64,000 bases of DNA. Source: Bradyrhizobium amphicarpaeae. GTDB taxonomy: Bacteria; Pseudomonadota; Alphaproteobacteria; Rhizobiales; Xanthobacteraceae. The stretch is taken from contig NZ_CP029426.2 of NCBI RefSeq assembly GCF_002266435.3, forward strand, positions 372,001-436,000, written 5' to 3'. Position 1 is the first letter of the stretch; each line of letters starts with the position of its first letter. Both the position numbers and the translations under genes were made by a program. Below, in pieces: positions 21,383 through 30,504 of this stretch. The notes under the pieces were generated by a model, which was not told the origin of the DNA, did not search any database, and worked only from the letters and a program-made list of their open reading frames with translations.

Positions 21383-24364
21383 ATGTCTCGCCAGGACGCG
21401 AACGCAGCCTTTGCCCTGTCATCCTTTCTGCAGGGTACCAACGCCACCTACATCGACGAAATCTACGCCCGCTACGAGAAGGACCCGTCCTCGGTCGATG
21501 CCGAGTGGCAGGAGTTCTTCAAGAGCCTGAACGACCAGCCGGCCGACGTCCGGAAGAACGCCGCGGGCCCGTCCTGGGAGCGCGCCAACTGGCCGCTGAC
21601 CCCGCAGGACGATCTCACCTCCGCCCTCGACGGCAACTGGGCCGAAGTCGAGAAGGCGATGGGTGCCAAGATTGCCGCCAAGGCGCAGGTCAAGGCAGGC
21701 GACAAGGGAGGCGATAAGGGCGCCGGCCTCTCTTCCGCCGACCTGCTTCAGGCGACGCGCGATTCCGTCCGCGCCCTGATGTTGATCCGCGCCTATCGCA
21801 TGCGCGGCCATTTCCACGCCAAGCTCGACCCGCTCGGCATCGAAGCGCCCCGCAACCGCGAAGAGCTCGATCCGCGCACCTACGGCTTCAGCGAAGCCGA
21901 TTTCGACCGCAAGATCTTCCTCGATCACGTGCTCGGTCTCGAATACGGCAGCCTGCGCGAGATCACCGCGATCTGCGAGCGCACCTACTGCCAGACGCTC
22001 GGCGTCGAGTTCATGCACATCAGCAACGCCGCGCAGAAGGCCTGGATCCAGGAGCGCATCGAAGGCCCGGACAAGGAGATCTCGTTCACCCGCGAAGGTC
22101 GCCGCGCCATCCTGATGAAGCTGGTCGAAGCCGAAGGCTTCGAGAAATTCTGCGACACCAAGTTCACCGGCACCAAGCGCTTCGGTCTCGACGGCGCTGA
22201 ATCGCTGATCCCCGCGCTCGAGCAGATTATCAAGCGCGGCGGCAATCTCGGCGTGAAGGAGATCGTGCTGGGCATGCCGCATCGCGGCCGCCTCAACGTG
22301 CTCACGCAAGTGATGGGCAAGGCGCACCGCGCCCTGTTCCACGAGTTCAAGGGCGGCTCGGCCAATCCCGACGCGGTCGAAGGCTCCGGCGACGTCAAAT
22401 ATCACCTCGGCGCTTCCTCGGACCGCGAGTTCGACGGCAACCGCATCCATCTGTCGCTGACCGCCAACCCCTCGCATCTCGAGATCGTCGATCCCGTGGT
22501 GCTCGGCAAGGTGCGTGCGAAGCAGGACCAGCACGGCGATCCCCCTGATATGCGCATCTCCGTGATGCCGCTCCTGATGCACGGCGACGCCGCGTTCGCC
22601 GGCCAGGGCGTGGTCGCCGAATGCTTCGGCCTGTCCGACCTGAAGGGCTACCGCACCGGCGGCTCCGTGCACTTCATCGTCAACAACCAGATCGGCTTCA
22701 CCACCTATCCGCGTTACTCGCGCTCCTCGCCCTATCCGTCTGATGTGGCGAAGATGATCGATGCGCCGATCTTCCACGTCAACGGCGACGATCCGGAAGC
22801 CGTCGTGTTCGCGGCCAAGGTCGCGACCGAGTTCCGGCAGAAATTCCACAAGCCCGTCGTCATCGACATGTTCTGCTATCGCAGGCATGGCCATAACGAG
22901 GGCGACGAGCCGGCTTTCACCCAGCCGGTGATGTACAAGAAGATCGCGGCCCATCCGTCCACGCTCGAACTCTACGCCCGCCGCCTGATCAGCGAAGGCG
23001 TGCTGACCGAGGGCGAGGTCGACAAGGCCAAGGCGGACTGGCGCGCGCGGCTCGATGCCGAACTCGAAGCCGGCTCCGGCTACAAGCCGAACAAGGCCGA
23101 CTGGCTCGACGGCAAGTGGGCGGGCTTCAAGATCGCCGATCAGGAAGAGGATGCGCGACGCGGCGTCACCGGCGTCGACATCGCCACGCTGAAGGATATC
23201 GGCCGCAAGATCACCAAGGTGCCGGATGGTTTCCGCGTCCACCGCACCATCCAGCGCTTCCTGGAAAACCGCGCCAAGGCGATCGACGGCAATGCGGGCA
23301 TCGACTGGGCGACCGGCGAGGCGCTGGCGTTCTGCACGCTGCTCAACGAGAACCACCATGTCCGCCTGTCCGGCCAGGACTCCGAGCGCGGCACCTTCTC
23401 GCAGCGTCACTCGGTCCTGATCGACCAGGAGGACGAGAGCCGCTACACGCCGTTCAACCATCTCGGCAACGAGCAGGGCCATTACGAGGTCATCAACTCG
23501 CTGCTGTCGGAAGAAGCCGTGCTCGGCTTCGAATACGGCTACTCGCTCGCCGAGCCGAACACGCTGACCCTCTGGGAAGCCCAGTTCGGCGATTTCGCCA
23601 ACGGTGCGCAGGTCGTGTTCGACCAGTTCATCTCCTCGGGTGAACGCAAATGGCTGCGCATGTCCGGCCTCGTCTGCCTGCTGCCGCACGGCTATGAGGG
23701 CCAGGGGCCGGAGCATTCCTCGGCGCGTCTGGAGCGTTACCTGCAGATGTGCGCCGAAGACAACATGCAGGTGGTCTACCCGACCACGCCGGCGAACTAC
23801 TTCCACGTGCTGCGCCGGCAGCTCCATCGCGAGATCCGCAAGCCGCTGATCCTGATGACGCCGAAGTCGCTGCTGCGCCACAAGCGGGCGGTGTCGCGCA
23901 TCGAGGAGCTTGCGAAGGGAACGACGTTCCACCGCATCCTCTATGACGACGCCCAGATGCTGCCGAGCGAGGCGATCAAGCTCGTTCCGGACGAGAAGGT
24001 CCGCCGCATCGTGCTGTGCTCCGGCAAGGTCTATTACGACCTCTACGAGGAGCGCGAGAAGCGCGGCATCGACGACATCTACCTGATGCGCGTCGAGCAG
24101 CTCTATCCGGTGCCGCTGAAGGCGCTGGTGGCCGAGCTGTCGCGCTTCAAGAAGGCCGAAGTGGTGTGGTGCCAGGAAGAGCCCCGCAACATGGGTGCTT
24201 GGCACTTCATCGAGCCCTATCTGGAATGGGTGCTGAACCAGGTGAACGGCGCGAGCCGGCGTCCGCGTTATGTCGGCCGCGCCGCTTCCGCCGCGACCGC
24301 CACGGGTCTGATGTCCAAGCATCAGGCTCAGTTGAAGGCGTTCCTGGACGAAGCACTGAGCTAG
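21383..24364 (+). CDS. sucA: 2-Oxoglutarate dehydrogenase E1 component
   Basis: This 993-residue thiamine-diphosphate enzyme decarboxylates 2-oxoglutarate and transfers succinyl to the lipoyl groups of SucB. The N-terminal FLQGTNATYIDEIYARYEKD segment, LGMPHRGRLNVL, the ThDP-binding HGDAAFAGQGVVAE and the C-terminal EEPRNMGAWHFIEPYLE are all present. Length is slightly above E. coli SucA (933). A Gly/Asp/Lys-rich stretch (about residues 104-114) looks like a flexible linker. A palindromic repeat lies between it and sucB. Confidence 0.98.
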   Translation: MSRQDANAAFALSSFLQGTNATYIDEIYARYEKDPSSVDAEWQEFFKSLNDQPADVRKNAAGPSWERANWPLTPQDDLTSALDGNWAEVEKAMGAKIAAKAQVKAGDKGGDKGAGLSSADLLQATRDSVRALMLIRAYRMRGHFHAKLDPLGIEAPRNREELDPRTYGFSEADFDRKIFLDHVLGLEYGSLREITAICERTYCQTLGVEFMHISNAAQKAWIQERIEGPDKEISFTREGRRAILMKLVEAEGFEKFCDTKFTGTKRFGLDGAESLIPALEQIIKRGGNLGVKEIVLGMPHRGRLNVLTQVMGKAHRALFHEFKGGSANPDAVEGSGDVKYHLGASSDREFDGNRIHLSLTANPSHLEIVDPVVLGKVRAKQDQHGDPPDMRISVMPLLMHGDAAFAGQGVVAECFGLSDLKGYRTGGSVHFIVNNQIGFTTYPRYSRSSPYPSDVAKMIDAPIFHVNGDDPEAVVFAAKVATEFRQKFHKPVVIDMFCYRRHGHNEGDEPAFTQPVMYKKIAAHPSTLELYARRLISEGVLTEGEVDKAKADWRARLDAELEAGSGYKPNKADWLDGKWAGFKIADQEEDARRGVTGVDIATLKDIGRKITKVPDGFRVHRTIQRFLENRAKAIDGNAGIDWATGEALAFCTLLNENHHVRLSGQDSERGTFSQRHSVLIDQEDESRYTPFNHLGNEQGHYEVINSLLSEEAVLGFEYGYSLAEPNTLTLWEAQFGDFANGAQVVFDQFISSGERKWLRMSGLVCLLPHGYEGQGPEHSSARLERYLQMCAEDNMQVVYPTTPANYFHVLRRQLHREIRKPLILMTPKSLLRHKRAVSRIEELAKGTTFHRILYDDAQMLPSEAIKLVPDEKVRRIVLCSGKVYYDLYEEREKRGIDDIYLMRVEQLYPVPLKALVAELSRFKKAEVVWCQEEPRNMGAWHFIEPYLEWVLNQVNGASRRPRYVGRAASAATATGLMSKHQAQLKAFLDEALS

Positions 24365-24379
24365 GCAATTTCAAACTGG

Positions 24380-24479
24380 GTCATGCCCCGCGAAAGCGGG
24401 GCATCCAGTACTCCGCGGCATTCGTTCTGATCACCGACGTCACGGCGTACTGGATCGCCCGCATTCGCGGGCGATGACA
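24380..24479. repeat. Palindromic repeat between sucA and sucB
   Basis: The left half GTCATGCCCCGCGAAAGCGG, then GGCATCCAGTACTCCG, mirrors the right half CGGCGTACTGGATCGCCCGC, then ATTCGCGGGCGATGACA. It forms a long imperfect hairpin in the sucA-sucB intercistronic RNA. Confidence 0.75.
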
Positions 24480-24524
24480 TCTGTGAATTCATGACCGCAC
24501 CGGCGATCCCTTAAGGAAAAGACC

Positions 24525-25769
24525 ATGACTGAAATTCGTGTGCCGACGCTCGGCGAATCCGTCACCGAGGCCACCATCGGCCGCTGGTTCAAGAAGGCCG
24601 GCGACCCCGTCGCCGTCGACGAGCCCCTGGTGGAGCTCGAGACCGACAAGGTCACCATCGAGGTCCCGGCGCCCTCCGCGGGCACGCTGAGCGAGATCGT
24701 CGCCGCCGACGGCGCGACCGTCGCGGTCGGCGCGCTGCTCGGCCAGATCACCGATGGCGCCGGCGCGGCCAAGCCCGCTGCTGCGCCCGCCAAGCCCGCC
24801 GCTGCCGCTCCTGCCGCCGCTGCTGCTTCCGCGCCGGCGCCCAGCGCGCCGAAGGCGCCGCCGGCCGACGCCCCGCTCGCTCCTTCCGTGCGAAAACTCT
24901 CGGCCGAGACCGGCGTCGATGCCTCCACCGTTCCGGGCTCCGGCAAGGACGGCCGCGTCACCAAGGGCGACATGCTGGCTGCGATCGAGCGTGCGGCCTC
25001 GGCGCCGACCCCGGTCAACCAGCCCGCCGCCGCCGTGCAGGTGCGCAGCGCCTCGCCGGCCGACGATGCCGCCCGCGAAGAGCGCGTCAAGATGACCCGG
25101 CTGCGCCAGACCATCGCGCGCCGTCTCAAGGACGTGCAGAACACCGCGGCCATGCTCACGACCTTCAACGAGGTCGACATGACCAACGTGATGGCGCTGC
25201 GCGCGCACTACAAGGATGCGTTCGAGAAGAAGCACGGCTCCAAGCTCGGCTTCATGGGCTTCTTCACCAAGGCCGTCGTGCAGGCGTTGAAGGACATCCC
25301 GGCCGTCAACGCCGAGATCGACGGCACCGACCTGATCTACAAGAACTACTACCACATCGGCGTCGCCGTCGGCACCGACAAGGGCCTCGTCGTGCCCGTG
25401 GTGCGCGACTGCGACAACAAGTCGATCGCCGACATCGAGAAGGGCATCGCCGATTTCGGCCGCCGCGCCCGTGACGGCCAGCTCAAGATCGACGAGATGC
25501 AGGGCGGCACCTTCACCATCACCAATGGCGGCATCTACGGCTCGCTGATGTCCACGCCGATCCTGAACGCGCCGCAGTCCGGCATCCTCGGCATGCACAA
25601 GATCCAGGAGCGGCCGATGGTCGTCGGCGGCAAGGTCGAGGTCCGCCCGATGATGTATCTGGCGCTGTCCTACGATCACCGCGTCATCGACGGCAAGGAA
25701 GCCGTCACCTTCCTGGTTCGCGTCAAGGAGAGCCTGGAAGATCCGGCGCGCCTGGTGCTGGATCTCTGA
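24525..25769 (+). CDS. sucB: Dihydrolipoyl succinyltransferase (E2 of 2-oxoglutarate dehydrogenase)
   Basis: This 414-residue E2 transfers succinyl from lipoyl-lysine to CoA. An N-terminal lipoyl domain (lipoylated Lys42 in ETDKVTIEV) is joined by an Ala/Pro-rich linker (about residues 80-115) to the E1/E3-binding domain ([15 protein letters not shown]) and the C-terminal acyltransferase domain with the catalytic [11 protein letters not shown]. It has the single lipoyl domain typical of SucB rather than the acetyltransferase. Confidence 0.97.
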   Translation: MTEIRVPTLGESVTEATIGRWFKKAGDPVAVDEPLVELETDKVTIEVPAPSAGTLSEIVAADGATVAVGALLGQITDGAGAAKPAAAPAKPAAAAPAAAAASAPAPSAPKAPPADAPLAPSVRKLSAETGVDASTVPGSGKDGRVTKGDMLAAIERAASAPTPVNQPAAAVQVRSASPADDAAREERVKMTRLRQTIARRLKDVQNTAAMLTTFNEVDMTNVMALRAHYKDAFEKKHGSKLGFMGFFTKAVVQALKDIPAVNAEIDGTDLIYKNYYHIGVAVGTDKGLVVPVVRDCDNKSIADIEKGIADFGRRARDGQLKIDEMQGGTFTITNGGIYGSLMSTPILNAPQSGILGMHKIQERPMVVGGKVEVRPMMYLALSYDHRVIDGKEAVTFLVRVKESLEDPARLVLDL

Positions 25770-25833
25770 TCCCTGTTGCTCTGCGAGCGCCGTCGCTCTT
25801 TGCGACGGCGCATGACGAACCATGGAGGCGCGC

Positions 25834-26583
25834 GTGACCGATAAAGTCGTTGTCATCACCGGCGGCAGCCGCGGCATCGGGCGGGCGACCGCGCTTGCGG
25901 CGGCTGCGCGCGGCTACCGCGTCGTCGTCGGCTATGCCAGCAACAAGAAGGCCGCCGACGAGGTGGTCGCGCTGATCGAGGCCAGCAACGGCAAGGCGGT
26001 CGCGGTGAAATGCGATGTCGCCGAGGAGCGCGACATCGTCGATCTCTTCAAGGAAGCCGACAAGTTCGGCACCCTCGGCGCACTCGTCAACAACGGCGGC
26101 ATCGTCGGGACAAGCGGCGTGCGCGTCGACGAAATGTCGGCCGAGCGCATCCAGCGCGTGATGGCGGTCAACGTCACCGGCTCCATCCTCTGCGCGCGCG
26201 AGGCCGTCAAGCGCATGTCCACCAGGCACGGCGGCAAGGGCGGCGTCATCGTCAATTTGTCGTCGGTCGCTGCCAAGCTCGGCGCGCCCAACACCTATGT
26301 CGATTACGCCGCGTCCAAGGGCGCGATCGATTCCTTCACCACCGGCCTCGGCTTCGAGGTCGCAGGCGAAGGCATTCGCGTCGCGGGCATCCGCCCCGGC
26401 CTGATCGACACCGAAATCCACGCCTCCGGCGGCGAGCCCGATCGCCATCATCGTCTGGCCCATATGGTGCCGATGAAGCGCGTCGGCACCGCCGACGAAA
26501 TCGCCAACGCCATCGTCTGGCTGATGTCGGACGAGGCCTCCTACGTCACCGCAGCCACTCTCGATGTGTCCGGCGGACGCTGA
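25834..26583 (+). CDS. SDR family oxidoreductase between sucB and lpdA
   Basis: This 249-residue short-chain dehydrogenase/reductase has the cofactor loop TGGSRGIGRA, the catalytic YVDYAASKGA (Tyr-x3-Lys) and the C-terminal VSGGR. The start is best placed at a GTG because GGAGG lies five bases upstream; an ATG four codons earlier (25822) is also in frame but lacks a clear Shine-Dalgarno. It lies in line with sucB and lpdA and is probably co-transcribed. Substrate is unknown; it resembles the FabG/glucose dehydrogenase group, and nothing ties it to the TCA cycle except position. Confidence 0.88.
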   Translation: MTDKVVVITGGSRGIGRATALAAAARGYRVVVGYASNKKAADEVVALIEASNGKAVAVKCDVAEERDIVDLFKEADKFGTLGALVNNGGIVGTSGVRVDEMSAERIQRVMAVNVTGSILCAREAVKRMSTRHGGKGGVIVNLSSVAAKLGAPNTYVDYAASKGAIDSFTTGLGFEVAGEGIRVAGIRPGLIDTEIHASGGEPDRHHRLAHMVPMKRVGTADEIANAIVWLMSDEASYVTAATLDVSGGR

Positions 26584-26640
26584 CGCGCCGCGCGGACGCT
26601 GACCTGATCTCATCACGCTAAACCTACGGGATTTTCTCTC

Positions 26641-28041
26641 ATGGCACCCTACGATCTCGTCGTCATCGGCACCGGACCGGGCGGTTATGTCTGCGCGGTG
26701 CGCGCCAGCCAGCTCGGCATGAAGGTCGCCGTCGTCGAAAAGAACGCAACCCTCGGCGGCACCTGCCTCAATGTCGGCTGCATGCCCTCGAAGGCGCTGC
26801 TGCACGCGTCCGAGATGTTCGAGGAAGCCGGGCATTCCTTCGCCAAGATGGGCGTATCTGTTTCCGCGCCGAAGCTCGAACTGCCTGCGATGATGAATTT
26901 CAAGCAGCAGGGCATTGACGGCAACGTCAAGGGCGTCGAGTTCCTGATGAAGAAGAACAAGATCGACGTGCTCAAGGGCACCGGAAAGATCCTGGGCACC
27001 GGCAAGGTCGAGGTCTCCGCCGACGGCAAGTCGCAGGTGGTCGAGACCAAGAACATCGTGATCGCAACCGGCTCCGACATCGCGCGCCTCAAGGGCATCG
27101 AGATCGACGAGAAGCGCATCGTGTCTTCGACCGGCGCGCTGTCGCTCGACAAGGTTCCCGGCAAGCTGCTGATCGTCGGCGCCGGCGTGATCGGCCTCGA
27201 GCTCGGCTCGGTGTGGAAACGGCTCGGCGCCGACGTCGTCGTCGTCGAATTCCTCGATCGCATCCTGCCCGGCATGGACGGCGAGATCGCCAAGCAATTC
27301 CAGCGCATCCTCGAGAAGCAGGGGTTTGCATTCAAGCTCGGCGCCAAGGTCACCGCCGTCGACACGTCGGGCAAGACGCTGAAGGCGACGATCGAGCCCG
27401 CCGCCGGCGGCGCCGCCGAGACGCTGGAAGCCGACGTCGTGCTCGTCTGCATCGGCCGCGTGCCCTACACCGAGGCGCTCGGTCTGAAGGAAGCCGGCGT
27501 CGCGCTCGATCCCCGTGGCCGCGTGCAGATCGATTCGCATTTCGCCACCAGCGTGAAGGGCGTCTATGCCATCGGCGACGTCGTTGCAGGCCCGATGCTT
27601 GCGCACAAGGCCGAGGATGAAGGTGTCGCGGTGGCCGAGATCATCGCAGGGCAAGCCGGCCACGTGAATTACGATGTGATCCCGGGCGTCGTGTATACCA
27701 CGCCGGAGGTGTCCTCCGTCGGCAAGACCGAGGAGGAACTGAAGCAGGCGGGCGTGGCTTATACCGTCGGAAAGTTTCCGTTCACCGCCAACGGCCGCTC
27801 CAAGGTCAACCAGACCACTGACGGCTTCGTGAAAATTCTCGCAGATGCGAAGACCGATCGCGTGCTCGGCGTTCACATCATCGGCCGCGAAGCCGGCGAA
27901 ATGATCCATGAGGCCTGTGTTCTCATGGAGTTTGGCGGCAGTGCGGAAGATCTCGCGCGCACCTGCCACGCGCATCCGACCCGCTCGGAGGCCGTCAAGG
28001 AGGCTGCGCTTGCAGTCGGCAAGCGGGCCATCCATATGTAG
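26641..28041 (+). CDS. lpdA: Dihydrolipoyl dehydrogenase (E3)
   Basis: This 466-residue FAD/NAD disulfide oxidoreductase reoxidises dihydrolipoamide of the 2-oxoglutarate dehydrogenase complex. The FAD site is [10 protein letters not shown], the redox disulfide is [13 protein letters not shown] (Cys42, Cys47), the NAD motif is [14 protein letters not shown] and the catalytic His is in the C-terminal HAHPTRSEA. Standing third in the sucAB block argues it serves this complex; other lpd copies for pyruvate dehydrogenase may exist elsewhere. Confidence 0.97.
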   Translation: MAPYDLVVIGTGPGGYVCAVRASQLGMKVAVVEKNATLGGTCLNVGCMPSKALLHASEMFEEAGHSFAKMGVSVSAPKLELPAMMNFKQQGIDGNVKGVEFLMKKNKIDVLKGTGKILGTGKVEVSADGKSQVVETKNIVIATGSDIARLKGIEIDEKRIVSSTGALSLDKVPGKLLIVGAGVIGLELGSVWKRLGADVVVVEFLDRILPGMDGEIAKQFQRILEKQGFAFKLGAKVTAVDTSGKTLKATIEPAAGGAAETLEADVVLVCIGRVPYTEALGLKEAGVALDPRGRVQIDSHFATSVKGVYAIGDVVAGPMLAHKAEDEGVAVAEIIAGQAGHVNYDVIPGVVYTTPEVSSVGKTEEELKQAGVAYTVGKFPFTANGRSKVNQTTDGFVKILADAKTDRVLGVHIIGREAGEMIHEACVLMEFGGSAEDLARTCHAHPTRSEAVKEAALAVGKRAIHM

Positions 28042-28075
28042 CGACGCGCCCAGCGCCGAATCGGGCGGGAAACAT

Positions 28076-28606
28076 ATGTTGCGCCGCCTTCTTCAACCGG
28101 TCTGGGTCCTGCTAGCGATCGTCTTCCTGATCGAAGCCTGGCTATGGGACCATCTCGAGCCTGTCGTCGCGCGGGTTGTCGCCATCGTCCCGCTGGCCCG
28201 CTTCAAGCAATGGCTGGCGGAACGCGTCGATGCGCTGTCGCCGGCGATGACGTTGATCGTGTTCGCGGTCCCCATCGTCCCGCTGTTTCCGCTCAAGCTG
28301 GTCGGCCTGTGGCTGCTCACGCATGAATACTGGACCAGCGCGGTCTTCACGATCGTTTTCGCGAAGATGCTCGGCGTCGGCGTCACCGCCTTCGTGTTCG
28401 ACGTGACGCGCGACAAGCTGCTGGAGATGCGCTGGTTCGAGCGGATCTACGATCTGGTGCTGAAGCTGCGCGCCAAGGCGTCCGAGCTGGTCGACCCGAT
28501 CAAGCGCCGCATCCGCGAGCTGATCGCCGGCAATGGCGAGGGCTGGTCGTCCCGCACGCTGCGTCTGATCCAGCGCTTCAGGAAGAGCGTGCACCAGGCG
28601 CGGTGA
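28076..28606 (+). CDS. Hypothetical membrane protein downstream of lpdA
   Basis: This 176-residue protein begins with a membrane segment (LLQPVWVLLAIVFLIEAWLW), has a second hydrophobic region around residues 57-110 and ends in a long basic tail (IKRRIRELIAGNGEG, RLIQRFRKSVHQAR). It starts 35 bases after lpdA on the same strand, so read-through is likely. I do not recognise a named family. The frame is open far upstream inside lpdA, but the ATG at the lpdA 3' side gives the natural N-terminal membrane anchor. Confidence 0.75.
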   Translation: MLRRLLQPVWVLLAIVFLIEAWLWDHLEPVVARVVAIVPLARFKQWLAERVDALSPAMTLIVFAVPIVPLFPLKLVGLWLLTHEYWTSAVFTIVFAKMLGVGVTAFVFDVTRDKLLEMRWFERIYDLVLKLRAKASELVDPIKRRIRELIAGNGEGWSSRTLRLIQRFRKSVHQAR

Positions 28607-28628
28607 GTGTCTCCGCAATGACGGCGCC

Positions 28629-28704
28629 GTAGCCCGGATGAGCGCAGCGACATCCGGGATTCTTCGTCGCGACTCCCGGATATCGCTGCGCTGATCCGGG
28701 CGAC
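28629..28704. repeat. Intergenic palindromic repeat (GTAGCCCGGATGAGCGCAGC type)
   Basis: The left end GTAGCCCGGATGAGCGCAGC and the right end GCTGCGCTGATCCGGGCGAC pair with one offset; inner CATCCGGGA and TCCCGGATATC also pair. It is related to 9338-9425 and lies between convergent genes. Confidence 0.75.
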
Positions 28705-28722
28705 AGGTGCCGCCTCAGCCTC

Positions 28723-29313
28723 TCAATGCAAATGCAGCAGATGCGGCCACCACAGGCCGAGCGCCGTCATGAGGATGCCGCCGAGCGTCAGGATGCCGGC
28801 GACATAGGCCAGCGCGAACATGCCGGTGATGATGGTGGCCGAGGCCAGCACGATGCCGATCTGGAAGGCGGCTGAGGCCAGCTCGAAATGATGGTACTTC
28901 GCGGTCGCCTCGTCGCGCTCGTGCTCGGCATGCTTGGCCTTCTCGGCGAGCTGCTCGGTGCCTTCGCCGGTCTCCGGCTCGGAGCGGTAGCGCTGCGCGG
29001 TCTTGGTCCAGTCGTCGATCTGCTTCTGCACCACGGCCTTCATGGCGTCGTCGGTGGTGCCGGCCAGCGTCAGCTTGCCCTGCTCGGCCGCGGTCACCAC
29101 CACCGTGCGGCGGATGCTCTTGGCCTGGAAGAACGCCCAGAGATTGGCGCCCTCGACGTTCTTGCTGATCGATTCGGTCTGGGCGCCCTTGCCGAGCGTC
29201 TCGGAGATCGCCAGGAAAAGCGCCAGCACCGCAATTAGGAGCGCGATCTTCTTGTTCGAGCCGGACGCGTGTTCGGCGTGCTCGGCATGCTCCATGCTTT
29301 CATGTGCGCTCAT
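28723..29313 (-). CDS. DUF4337 family membrane protein
   Basis: This 196-residue protein starts with a His/Glu/Ala-rich cytoplasmic segment, then a membrane helix (about residues 23-40, IALLIAVLALFLAISETLG), a charged helical middle part and two C-terminal membrane helices. This layout, with ANLWAFFQAKSIRRTVV, is that of the DUF4337 family. The function of the family is unknown. It is a single gene, convergent with the hypothetical membrane protein gene and followed by a palindromic repeat. Confidence 0.85.
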   Translation of the reverse strand: MSAHESMEHAEHAEHASGSNKKIALLIAVLALFLAISETLGKGAQTESISKNVEGANLWAFFQAKSIRRTVVVTAAEQGKLTLAGTTDDAMKAVVQKQIDDWTKTAQRYRSEPETGEGTEQLAEKAKHAEHERDEATAKYHHFELASAAFQIGIVLASATIITGMFALAYVAGILTLGGILMTALGLWWPHLLHLH

Positions 29314-29426
29314 AAGTCTCTCCTGCCTCGGTTCCGCAACGATTGACCGAACCGCGCGGCCTGCGCAAGGGGCACGCGCGCCAGGAGAACTCGCTATGAC
29401 AGCTTCATGTCAGGAATCGGCGCCGG

Positions 29427-30392
29427 TCAACGCCGCGGATGCGCGCTGGCATAGACCTCGAGCAGGCGCTCGGAATCGATGCCGGTATAGATCTGCGTGG
29501 TCGAGAGCGAGGAATGGCCGAGCAATTCCTGGATGGCGCGCAAATCCCCGCCGCGCGACAGCAGATGCGTGGCGAAGGAATGCCGGAGCGCGTGCGGCGT
29601 CGCGCTGTCGGGCAGGCCGAGCGCGCCGCGCAGCCGCTCCATCGCGAGCTGGATGATGCGAGGGCTCAAGGGGCCGCCGCGCGCGCCGACGAAGATCGGG
29701 CCTTCGGCGGGCAGCGGATAGGGGCACATCGCGGCGTAGTCCTGCACGAGCTGCAGCACGTTCTGCAGCACCGGCACCATGCGGGTCTTGTTGCCTTTGC
29801 CTGTTACGATCAGGACGTCGCCCTCGCCGGGACGCGGCACCTCGCGGCGCTTCAGGCCGAGCGCCTCGGAGATGCGCAGGCCGGAGCCGTACAACAGCGC
29901 CATCACCGCGGCATCGCGCGCCAGCACCCAGGTCTCGCGATCCTCGCCGGCCCGCTCGTCGGCGTCCGCCAGGCGCTTGGCCGATGCCATCGGCAACGGC
30001 TTCGGCAAGGTCTTGGCGACCTTCGGTGCGCGGATCGCCGAGAGTGCGCCGACCTTGCCCTTGCCCTCGCGCTCGAGGAAGCGGCCGAACGAGCGCAGGC
30101 CGGCCAGCGCGCGCATCAGCGAGCGGCCGGCAATGTCGTCGGCGCGGCGCATCGCCATGAAGGCGCGGATGTCGGTGGCCTCCAGCGCGGCGAAGCGCTT
30201 CAGCGTCACGCGTTCGCCCCAATGGCTGCAGAGGAAATCCAGGCACTGCCGCAGATCGCGGCCATAGGCTTCCAGCGTCTTCGGCGACAACCGCCGCTCG
30301 GCGCCGAGATGCGACAGCCAGCGCGCCATCTCCTGCGCGATCGAGGGATCGGCGCTGGCGAGCTCGAGTGGTGGGGCGGCGGCTTTGCTCAT
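29427..30392 (-). CDS. xerC: Tyrosine recombinase XerC
   Basis: This 321-residue site-specific recombinase resolves chromosome dimers at dif together with XerD. The SAM-like N-terminal domain is followed by the catalytic domain with Arg in YGSGLRISEALGL, HALRHSF (His-x2-Arg), LGHSSLSTTQIY (His and the nucleophile Tyr). Position beside priA is the usual core-genome location in Bradyrhizobium-type genomes, so it is a housekeeping XerC rather than a phage integrase. The start MSKAAAP is chosen; eight upstream codons are also open. Confidence 0.93.
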   Translation of the reverse strand: MSKAAAPPLELASADPSIAQEMARWLSHLGAERRLSPKTLEAYGRDLRQCLDFLCSHWGERVTLKRFAALEATDIRAFMAMRRADDIAGRSLMRALAGLRSFGRFLEREGKGKVGALSAIRAPKVAKTLPKPLPMASAKRLADADERAGEDRETWVLARDAAVMALLYGSGLRISEALGLKRREVPRPGEGDVLIVTGKGNKTRMVPVLQNVLQLVQDYAAMCPYPLPAEGPIFVGARGGPLSPRIIQLAMERLRGALGLPDSATPHALRHSFATHLLSRGGDLRAIQELLGHSSLSTTQIYTGIDSERLLEVYASAHPRR

Positions 30393-30504
30393 GCGCACTG
30401 GACGTGATGATTCCACTCAGTATATCGCATCACACTCGTTTATCGTTCGCTAAGGCGGCCCCCGGGCGCTAGCCTTCCAGCCCCCGGGTTCCGATTCTCC
30501 GTTC

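Noticed and set aside
21419..24322. 967-codon open frame antisense to sucA
   Set aside because: A mirror of sucA codon bias with no recognisable domain.
29427..30392. Phage or island integrase
   Set aside because: The tyrosine recombinase lies in a core location beside priA, has XerC length and motifs, and is not next to att-like repeats or cargo genes.
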